Source: Rhodococcus rhodnii (GTDB lineage: Bacteria > Actinomycetota > Actinomycetes > Mycobacteriales > Pseudonocardiaceae). From it: a stretch of DNA of 64,000 bases. Every line of letters begins with the position of its first letter. Position 1 is the first letter of the stretch. Location: NCBI GenBank assembly GCA_000720375.1, contig JOAA01000010.1, positions 1 to 64,000 of the forward strand, given 5' to 3'. Shown piece by piece: positions 17,746 through 23,440 of this stretch. Under the pieces are notes generated by a model. That model was not told where the DNA came from. It worked only from the letters and a program-made list of their open reading frames with translations, and did not search any database. Both the position numbers and the translations under genes were made by a program.

Positions 17746-17802
17746 GGAGGTTCGAATCCTCTCCCGCCCACCACACGGGCGGGTAGCCCAACCGGCAGAG
17801 GC
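17746..17802 (+). ncRNA. Permuted tRNA-like module 1 (T-arm, acceptor, CCA loop, D-arm)
   Basis: T-stem GGAGG/CCTCT with the canonical loop TTCGAAT (17746-17762); acceptor 3' strand CCCGCCC (17763-17769), discriminator A and CCA (17770-17773), linker CAC, then the acceptor 5' strand GGGCGGG (17777-17783), a perfect 7-bp match. TA at positions 8-9 and a D-arm GCC/GGC with GG in its loop follow (17786-17802). The 3' half therefore precedes the 5' half, joined by three bases after CCA. Confidence 0.85.
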
Positions 17803-17899
17803 AACGGGTGCTCGCCAAGAATTTCACACTATCGCTCCAGTTTCAGTATTCTGCCGTCGATCGCCAGATCGACCAGGAACGGACGAGTGCACCTGAGTT

Positions 17900-17955
17900 G
17901 CTGGTTCAACTCCAGCCTGGCCCGCCATCATGGGCCAGTGGTCCAATCGTAGGAC
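17900..17955 (+). ncRNA. Permuted tRNA-like module 2 (T-arm, acceptor, CCA loop, D-arm)
   Basis: T-stem GCTGG/CCAGC with loop TTCAACT (17900-17916); acceptor 3' strand CTGGCCC (17917-17923), discriminator G and CCA (17924-17927), linker TCAT, then acceptor 5' strand GGGCCAG (17932-17938), again a perfect 7-bp match. TG and a 4-bp D-stem GTCC/GGAC with loop AATCGTA follow. After it comes CGGGG and CTTTCAG, which resembles the 5' anticodon stem and loop of a tRNA-Glu. Confidence 0.85.
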
Positions 17956-18017
17956 GCGGGGCTTTCAGACGTGATCCGCTCCTTTAAACGTGCTGGCGGC
18001 GCCAAGTGGCGGCCAAC

Positions 18018-18050
18018 AGAGGGCCGGGGGAGGGCAATTCCCCCGGCTCT
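18018..18050 (+). terminator. GC-rich hairpin ending the RNA region
   Basis: AGAG..CCGGGGGA (18018-18031) pairs with TCCCCCGG.CTCT (18039-18050) around a 7-base loop. No T-run follows. It lies just before the stop of the convergent NTF2-like gene and probably ends both transcripts. The inner stem and a following CCCA give it a faint T-arm look, too weak to call. Confidence 0.5.
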
Positions 18051-18056
18051 CCCAAA

Positions 18057-18932
18057 TCACGGCCCGAAGATCAAGGCCCGCAACTCGGCGATCTCCGCGG
18101 GCGAAGCGACCATGTCGAGCGTGTCGAACGACAGCGTCCATTCCCCGTTGCGCTTCAACCGTTCCACGATGCCGAACGACACGGTCCGCGGATACTCGCC
18201 GCCAATCTCAGCCGTCCCAACCCACTCCAGATACGTGGTCCCATCCTGGCGGACTTCATGCCCCGCCGTCACAGCGAGATGCACGGCCCCGAAAAGCCGC
18301 TCAAGGTAAGCCATCGCGCCCCGCCTCGACAGCGGTGTGGTCAGACCAGGTCCCCGCAAGCTCGTCCCAGCGACAAGCACGGCCGACTGCTCGGTGTTCC
18401 ACGCCCATTCCCTCAGCCCAGTGCGCTTTTCTTGCGTTTCACCGAATTCCAAGCCAGCGAACAGGTTCGGCAAGTCCGGTGCGACGGGCCGGAACAACTC
18501 GGTCTGATCCCAGAACCGGCGCCCCTGCTGAACTTTGGGGCCGCGCAGGACAAGCCGGTGCATGGTGGTGAAGCTGACAGCCTTGCCACGAACCGTGCCC
18601 GTGTTGCGCGCCTCGACGAACGCGACCTTCCCGTCGGCGCTCGCGGTCACCGTGAACGGATCGAACCGGAAGTCAGGAATCACCTTCAGCACGGCTTCAA
18701 TCTGCGCCTGGATCCGCGGCCGCTCGATCGGCGCGGCGAGCCCACTGTCCATCAACGTCGCATCAGGCGTGAACAGATCCATGTCCGCCTCGGCCGTGGG
18801 CGCCGCGCCCCATTTCTCGTAGGCACGCATGAATTCCCGGACGTTCCCCGGCAACGCGGCGGTCGCTGATCCAGCCGGCACCAACACCGAAGCCATCACC
18901 GCGACCGCCAGGAACACCGAACGTCCTGTCAT
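18057..18932 (-). CDS. Secreted NTF2/SnoaL-like protein
   Basis: 291 residues with the ATG at 18932, where a signal peptide begins (hydrophobic core about 6-20, cleavage near GSATA). The mature part has two SnoaL/NTF2-like halves: a region about DLFTPDATLMDSGL and a second about YLERLFGAVHLAVTAGHEV. Such folds are used by small enzymes and binding proteins; the role is unknown. An ATG at 18962 gives ten extra residues and cannot be excluded because neither start has a strong ribosome site. Confidence 0.65.
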   Translation of the reverse strand: MTGRSVFLAVAVMASVLVPAGSATAALPGNVREFMRAYEKWGAAPTAEADMDLFTPDATLMDSGLAAPIERPRIQAQIEAVLKVIPDFRFDPFTVTASADGKVAFVEARNTGTVRGKAVSFTTMHRLVLRGPKVQQGRRFWDQTELFRPVAPDLPNLFAGLEFGETQEKRTGLREWAWNTEQSAVLVAGTSLRGPGLTTPLSRRGAMAYLERLFGAVHLAVTAGHEVRQDGTTYLEWVGTAEIGGEYPRTVSFGIVERLKRNGEWTLSFDTLDMVASPAEIAELRALIFGP

Positions 18933-18948
18933 GTCCGCAGAATGGCGA

Positions 18949-19221
18949 TCATGACTCGCCATGTCGATGACACCGGAGGTAATCAGTCCCGTGTGGACCA
19001 CTCCGGCAACGGCTCCCGCGACTCAAGCCAAAGCTTCGATCACGCAGCTCGGTGATCAGATTGCAGGCCATTTCGGTGTCGTCGGTCCACTCCCACGGGC
19101 CTGCGGGCGGATTTCCCGCGATCAACGCGGGCAGCGAACGACCAACCATGAAGAACTGGGCGCCAAGGGCGTCCCCGACAGACAAACCATCCAATGATCG
19201 ATAAGCGGATTCCAGTGACAT
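18949..19221 (-). pseudogene. ADP-ribosylglycohydrolase, truncated remnant
   Basis: From an ATG at 19221 the frame encodes the first 60 or so residues of an ADP-ribosylglycohydrolase (DraG type): GLSVGDALGAQFF near the start and the metal-binding WTDDTEMA motif. Similarity stops near 19035; the frame then reads unrelated sequence to a stop at 18949, and no other frame continues the family. The remaining 80 percent of the gene, including the second metal-binding segment, is gone. It is divergent from an intact macrodomain gene, so this was once an ADP-ribose removal pair. Confidence 0.75.
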
Positions 19222-19354
19222 CAAGGGAAATCCTAGTGGCTGCACCACGCATGACCAAGATCTGCGGCGGCTTTGTCGTGCTCGCACGGCTCGCCTTCCC
19301 ACCAGACACGCGACTCTGCGAGCGGCCACACGCCGGGAGGGCTAACCTCGGGGC

Positions 19355-19891
19355 ATGGTTTTGTCGCGGCATATCCAACTCGTCATCGGGGACATCACCG
19401 AGCAGGACACTGACGTGGTGGTGAACGCCGCGAACTCCTCCTTGCTCGGCGGAGGCGGCGTCGACGGCGCGATCCACCGCAAGGGCGGCCCGGAAATCCT
19501 GGCCGAATGCCGGGCATTGCGCGCCAGCAAGTACGGCCGTGGCCTGCCGACGGGCCAAGCCGTCGCCACCACCGCAGGCAGGTTGCCCGCCAAGTGGGTC
19601 GTGCACACCGTGGGCCCGGTGTGGTCGGAGCATGAGGACCGGTCCGAGTTGCTGGCGAACTGTCACCGCAATTCACTGGGAGTGGCCGTTTCGCTTGGCG
19701 CCAAAACCGTGGCCTTCCCGGCGATCTCCACCGGTATCTTCGGTTGGCCGTTGAAGTCCGCTGCGAAGATAGCGTTGACAACGGTTCTCGACACGGATGC
19801 CCCGGGCGTCGAGGCCGTCCGGTTCGTGTTGTTCGACGAGACTGCCTTCGACGTGTTCAGCGACGTGCTGACCAAGCTGCACCGCGAGTGA
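19355..19891 (+). CDS. Macrodomain ADP-ribose hydrolase / O-acetyl-ADP-ribose deacetylase
   Basis: 178 residues, a single macrodomain. The ADP-ribose binding motifs are complete: VVNAANSSLLGGGGVDGAIH (about 22-41) and AISTGIFGWP (about 122-131). MacroD-type proteins remove ADP-ribose from acidic residues or deacetylate O-acetyl-ADP-ribose. It sits beside an ADP-ribosylglycohydrolase remnant, which fits ADP-ribose metabolism. Its end overlaps the convergent oxidoreductase gene by 35 bp. Confidence 0.9.
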   Translation: MVLSRHIQLVIGDITEQDTDVVVNAANSSLLGGGGVDGAIHRKGGPEILAECRALRASKYGRGLPTGQAVATTAGRLPAKWVVHTVGPVWSEHEDRSELLANCHRNSLGVAVSLGAKTVAFPAISTGIFGWPLKSAAKIALTTVLDTDAPGVEAVRFVLFDETAFDVFSDVLTKLHRE

Positions 19892-20876
19892 TGAATTCCT
19901 TGAACCACGCGGAGAGCCGACCGGTCATGACTGCCCATAGTGGACTGTCGTCGGCTCGGGTGAACTGGGTGACGCCGTCACGGCGGCCGAGGCTGATGTT
20001 CTGCCAGACGTAACGGATCCGCACAGGTTTCGATGTCCGCCCGGCGATCACCTTGCCGACGTACTTCCCCATCGGAAGCCCTGTCTGACAGGACATCCGC
20101 GTGCCGGTCGCGGCGTCGCCGACGGCGTACACCTCCGGATGCGACACCGACCGCAGCCGGTCATCGATAATGATCCGGCCCGCATCGTCCACCGCAAGCC
20201 CGGCCGCACGCGCCAGCTCCGGCACCCGGAATCCGGCCGTCCACACCACCGTCCCGAGCAGTTTGTGGCCGTTTTCCAGTGTGACCATGTCCGGGCCCAC
20301 CTTCGCGACTCGCCCGTTGTGCACCTCGATGTCCATCCGGGTCAGCACCTTCGCGAGATGCTTCTGGGCGCGGGCGGACAGCCAACCGCCGACAGGATCA
20401 CCGGCGACAAGGTTCACCCGCAATCTCGGGTATGTCTCGGCGAGCTCGGTCGCGGTCTCGATACCGGTCAACCCGGCGCCGACCACGACGACCTCCGACG
20501 AGGTCTGCGTCCTCAGCTTGGTCGCCGACTCCAGATCGGCGACCGTGAAGGCGTGGTCCCGAACGCCAGGCACTGAGTCCAGGTCAGCACTGCTGCCCAG
20601 CGCGTACACGAGCGTGTCGTACGGGATCTCCTGCGCCCCGACATGCACGACCTTGTTCGCCAGATCGATGCCGTCGACCGTCCCCACAACCAGGCCTTCG
20701 CTGGGCAAAGGCCAGTGCTTGACGTCCTGACCTGCGGCAACCTGGTGCAACCGGACCCGTTCGACGAAGTGGTCGATCCGGTTGACCACGGTCAGGTGCA
20801 CGTTGGCGCCACGCAGCACCCCAGCGGCGCTCAGGCCCGCGTATCCGGCGCCGAGGATCACAACGCGAGGTGTCAT
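19857..20876 (-). CDS. FAD-dependent NAD(P) oxidoreductase (NDH-2-like)
   Basis: 339 residues. The FAD Rossmann motif VILGAGYAGLSAA is at the N-terminus, a second dinucleotide fold VVVVGAGLTGIETA lies at about 130, and VYAVGDAA near 250 binds FAD. The sequence resembles type II NADH dehydrogenase-like disulfide oxidoreductases but lacks an obvious C-terminal membrane anchor. The ECF41 sigma gene is 10 bp upstream on the same strand; oxidoreductases of this kind are the known partner genes of ECF41 factors, so it is probably in that regulon. Confidence 0.85.
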   Translation of the reverse strand: MTPRVVILGAGYAGLSAAGVLRGANVHLTVVNRIDHFVERVRLHQVAAGQDVKHWPLPSEGLVVGTVDGIDLANKVVHVGAQEIPYDTLVYALGSSADLDSVPGVRDHAFTVADLESATKLRTQTSSEVVVVGAGLTGIETATELAETYPRLRVNLVAGDPVGGWLSARAQKHLAKVLTRMDIEVHNGRVAKVGPDMVTLENGHKLLGTVVWTAGFRVPELARAAGLAVDDAGRIIIDDRLRSVSHPEVYAVGDAATGTRMSCQTGLPMGKYVGKVIAGRTSKPVRIRYVWQNISLGRRDGVTQFTRADDSPLWAVMTGRLSAWFKEFITRGAAWSARR

Positions 20877-20886
20877 ACCCTTCTGA

Positions 20887-21768
20887 CTACGCAGGACGGC
20901 GATTTGTGACAGCCGACAACTTGTCAGGATTGATCACCAACCGAAGCGCGCTGACCCGATCACCGTCCAGCTCGGGCGCGAACACCGCAGCGACGACACC
21001 GTGCCACCGCAGGAAGGCGGCAGGCTGGCCGTTGACCTCGGCGATCTCGGTCGTGATGTGCTCGATCTCAGGTCGTTGCCGCAGCCCGAGCAGGTAGCGC
21101 AGAACTTTGCCCTTGCCGACGACCGGCCGCCGCGCCGCCGTGACCTTCCCGCCGCCGTCAGCCCAGGAAACCACGTCCTCGGCAAGCAGTTGCTCCAACC
21201 CAGCCACATCACCCTGCAGCATCGCCTTGACGAACTGCCGCACAATCTCCTCGTGCCGCGCCCGATCAGCGGGAAAACGCTTGCGCGCCTCGGTGACATG
21301 CTTGCGGGCCCGGCTGTACAGCTGCCGCGAAGACGCCTCGCCGACCTCAAGGATCTCGGCGATCTCCCGATGCGAATGCCCGAACGCCTCGCGCAGCACG
21401 AAAACCGCCCGCTCCGGCGGCGTCAACCGCTCCAGCACGATCAGGACACCGATGGACACCAGTTCACGCTGCTCGACCGTCTCCAGTGGACCCAACGCCC
21501 CATCGGCGGTCGGCACCGGCTCCGGCAACCACGGCCCCACATACTGTTCCCGCCGCACCCGCGCGGACGAAAGCCTTGTCAGACACAGGTTCGTGACCAC
21601 CTTGGTCAGCCACGCGGACGGCGTTTCGATCACGCCCTGGTCCGTCCCATGCCATTTGAGAAACGCGTCCTGCACCACGTCCTCGGCTTCGGCGGCCGAC
21701 CCGAGCATCCGATACGCGATACCGAACATCCGGGCCCGCTGCCCCTCGAACAGCTCCACCCCAGTCAT
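20887..21768 (-). CDS. sigJ: ECF41-type RNA polymerase sigma factor (SigJ-like)
   Basis: 293 residues. Sigma region 2 (RMFGIAYRMLGSAAEAEDVVQDAFLKW) and region 4 (LTPPERAVFVLREAFGHSHREIAEIL) are followed by a SnoaL-like C-terminal extension. The three ECF41 marker motifs are all present: WLPEP between the regions, ADGGGK in the extension and NPDKL near the end. In this group the extension, not an anti-sigma factor, controls activity. The start ATG at 21768 fits the family; the longer frame upstream is antisense to the divergent gene. It heads an operon with the oxidoreductase. Confidence 0.9.
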   Translation of the reverse strand: MTGVELFEGQRARMFGIAYRMLGSAAEAEDVVQDAFLKWHGTDQGVIETPSAWLTKVVTNLCLTRLSSARVRREQYVGPWLPEPVPTADGALGPLETVEQRELVSIGVLIVLERLTPPERAVFVLREAFGHSHREIAEILEVGEASSRQLYSRARKHVTEARKRFPADRARHEEIVRQFVKAMLQGDVAGLEQLLAEDVVSWADGGGKVTAARRPVVGKGKVLRYLLGLRQRPEIEHITTEIAEVNGQPAAFLRWHGVVAAVFAPELDGDRVSALRLVINPDKLSAVTNRRPA

Positions 21769-21802
21769 GCCATCCACGGTATGCCCGCAGCTAAGGTGGC
21801 GC

Positions 21803-22327
21803 ATGCGATCGCTGATCTCCGCCATCACCCAGCACCCCGAGGCCGCCGAATTCCTGCGCTGGCCAGGCGACTTCGAACTCGACCGAAGCGACCACGGCGA
21901 AGAGGTCCACCTCGCGTCCGGTGCGGCTCTCGAAGGCTTCGCGGGTGACGGCTCCGGAGGCACGTTCTTCTTCTGCGGCGAAGGCGGTGAAGAACGCCCG
22001 GTGTTATACGCCGACTCCGAAGGCAGCGCGGGCTTGGTCGCGATCGGCCTGCAAGAGCTCCTCAACCTCATCCTGGTCGTGCCGTGGTGGCGCGACTGCT
22101 CCGACTTCACCGCGGCGGAAAGCGCCGAGGCAGCCGCCGAGTACCTGGAGGACGAGCCCGACTTGCCCGCCCAACGCGACCGCGCCGCCGCGGCTCTCGG
22201 TCTGACCTTGCCCACCGAGGCCGAGGTGCTGACCCGCCTTCGCGAAGTCGCAACCGCCCCGAACCAGGACTTCGTGCTGATCTTCACCCCGGAGAACAAT
22301 CCCTACGAACCGCTGTTCGCCTTGTGA
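21803..22327 (+). CDS. Hypothetical acidic protein
   Basis: 174 residues from the ATG at 21803. Strongly acidic, no membrane segment or signal peptide. It resembles immunity-like or SMI1/KNR4-type small proteins only vaguely (ITQHPEAAEFLRWP...GGTFFFCGEG...VLYADSEGSAGLVAIGLQELL), so I leave it unassigned. Divergent from the ECF41 gene, with 34 bp between starts. Confidence 0.65.
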   Translation: MRSLISAITQHPEAAEFLRWPGDFELDRSDHGEEVHLASGAALEGFAGDGSGGTFFFCGEGGEERPVLYADSEGSAGLVAIGLQELLNLILVVPWWRDCSDFTAAESAEAAAEYLEDEPDLPAQRDRAAAALGLTLPTEAEVLTRLREVATAPNQDFVLIFTPENNPYEPLFAL

Positions 22328-22332
22328 CCACG

Positions 22333-22371
22333 AAAAAGCCGGGCAGGGTGCGGAGCGCAACCCTGCCCGGC
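22333..22371 (-). terminator. Intrinsic terminator of the toxin-antitoxin operon
   Basis: A 12-bp inverted repeat (GCCGGGCAGGGT and complement, 22338-22371) is followed on the minus strand by TTTTT (22337-22333). It lies downstream of the PIN toxin gene; on the plus strand the same hairpin follows the hypothetical acidic protein gene. Confidence 0.85.
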
Positions 22372-22454
22372 CTTGGCGTAGTCGTACTGGCGGAGTGCAC
22401 TTATTCGTAACGTGCGCTATTCCTCGTGCCTCGGGGCAGCCTGGCTGCACCCCC

Positions 22455-22889
22455 TTAGACGTGGATCACGACAACTCGTTGGTCCTTGGGGATGCCAGGC
22501 TCCTCCACAAGTCGGCTGAGATCGTCGGGATCGCTGGTAAGCAGCACGACCGGTCGAGCCAAGACCAGCGCCGTAGCGGCTACCACTGAGTCGATAGCGC
22601 ACCGGTGACCGGACAAACCTGTGGCACCAAGCAACTCACCAGCAGCCCGCCCAAGCTCAGGAGAGACAGGCAAGGTCACAATCCTGGACAGCACGCGGTG
22701 CACGGATGCATCACGAGATCCGCCACGAAGCACCTCGGCCAAGGTTATGGCGCTGACAACAACTCGCGCCCCGCGAACACGCGCAGTCTCCACATAGGCA
22801 CGGACGCGCCCATCACCCGCTGCCAGCTTGGACAAACCCTCGCTGTCCAAGACAAGAGTCCCACCTGCCGCTACTCGACGTCCGGCCAT
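22455..22889 (-). CDS. vapC: PIN-domain toxin (VapC-like ribonuclease)
   Basis: 144 residues. PIN-domain acidic residues are in place: Asp15 (LVLDSEGL), Glu52 (LAEVLRG), Asp100 (AIDSVVAATA) and Asp120 (TSDPDDL), so it should be an active Mg-dependent RNase; VapC toxins usually cut tRNA or rRNA. Its start lies 19 bp inside the end of the upstream antitoxin gene, the usual toxin-antitoxin coupling. The pair is followed by an intrinsic terminator. Confidence 0.85.
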   Translation of the reverse strand: MAGRRVAAGGTLVLDSEGLSKLAAGDGRVRAYVETARVRGARVVVSAITLAEVLRGGSRDASVHRVLSRIVTLPVSPELGRAAGELLGATGLSGHRCAIDSVVAATALVLARPVVLLTSDPDDLSRLVEEPGIPKDQRVVVIHV

Positions 22890-23284
22890 GCCGCCCCAGC
22901 CTCCGCCAAGTACTCCTCCGGAATCGGACCATGCTCGGCATCAAGCAATTCTGACAACTCAGCCAAGAGATCCAGCTCCAGCTGCCTGGCAACGGCCTCA
23001 GTCACGTAGCGGCTGAACTCGCCCTTCCCCACCCGCTGCTGGACAGCCGCCGTCAATCCTTCAGGCAGTGAGACACTGACCTTCCGAGCATGTCCCAGCG
23101 ACCGGAGATTGCCCGCGGCTCCTGCGGGAACGATCTCCGATCCCAGAAGCGCTTCCAGCTCGGACGCCATCTTGCCAACATCGTGCAGTGACATCAGCCG
23201 TCGCGCTAAGTCGAGCGTCGACTGCAGGTGCGACGTAGTCGGAGCTGAAGCCTCGCCCATCGGCTCGTGTGGCAGCGCGGTCAT
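22871..23284 (-). CDS. Ribbon-helix-helix antitoxin
   Basis: 137 residues. The C-terminal half carries a ribbon-helix-helix (ParD/CopG-like) DNA-binding segment, RKVSVSLPEGL...VGKGEFSRYVTEAVARQL (about 67-100), then an acidic tail likely to wrap the toxin. The N-terminal half is helical and unusual in length for an RHH antitoxin. The ATG at 23284 directly follows a perfect inverted repeat that is probably its own operator. Confidence 0.75.
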   Translation of the reverse strand: MTALPHEPMGEASAPTTSHLQSTLDLARRLMSLHDVGKMASELEALLGSEIVPAGAAGNLRSLGHARKVSVSLPEGLTAAVQQRVGKGEFSRYVTEAVARQLELDLLAELSELLDAEHGPIPEEYLAEAGAAWPDVE

Positions 23285-23319
23285 ACAATGATGCTACCAG
23301 CGGTAGCAACCTACAATGA
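23284..23319. promoter_or_regulatory. Toxin-antitoxin operator
   Basis: A perfect inverted repeat TGCTACC-AGC-GGTAGCA (23292-23308) is flanked on both sides by TACAATGA (23284-23291 and 23312-23319). It touches the antitoxin start codon, so binding of the antitoxin would block its own transcription. Autoregulation is inferred from family behaviour. Confidence 0.6.
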
Positions 23320-23372
23320 CTCGATCATCTTTGTTGCATCGAACGCAACAACAGGACGTCGTCACGATCGTG

Positions 23373-23405
23373 GGCGGGGTGTCGACCGGACGCCGACACC
23401 CCGCC
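23373..23405 (-). terminator. Hairpin after nrdJ
   Basis: A 12-bp perfect stem (GGCGGGGTGTCG and complement) with a 9-base loop lies 36 bases past the nrdJ stop. There is no T-run. Confidence 0.65.
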
Positions 23406-23440
23406 TGATCAGGCAATACAGCCTGCAGCAGCGCTTACTT

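Larger units (their letters stand above)
17662..18056 (+). ncRNA. Structured RNA region with tandem permuted tRNA-like modules
   Basis: This 395-base gap holds no credible gene but strong tRNA-like structure. In order: a D-arm-like hairpin (GGC 17675-17677 with GCC 17688-17690, loop containing AGTTGGT); a long arm GAGCGC 17698-17703 with GTGCTC 17734-17739 capped by a 7-bp hairpin at 17710-17726; module 1 (17746-17802); a long arm CGGGTG/CTCG 17805-17814 with CGAG 17884-17887 and CACCTG 17890-17895, capped by a perfect GTCGATC-GCCA-GATCGAC hairpin (17856-17873); module 2 (17900-17955); an arm GGGGC 17958-17962 with GCTCC 17978-17982; and a final GC-rich hairpin. The order D, anticodon-like, T, acceptor repeats, with each acceptor closed by a loop. 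RNA boundaries are not known. Confidence 0.75.

Noticed and set aside
17741..17773. Ordinary tRNA gene ending in CCA
   Set aside because: The T-arm and acceptor 3' half are perfect, but no matching acceptor 5' strand (GGGCGGG) exists upstream; it lies downstream instead, so a normal tRNA cannot form.
17746..17955. Two-piece (permuted) tmRNA
   Set aside because: Actinobacteria have one-piece tmRNA, two tRNA-like modules are present rather than one, both have real D-stems, and I see no tag-peptide reading frame.
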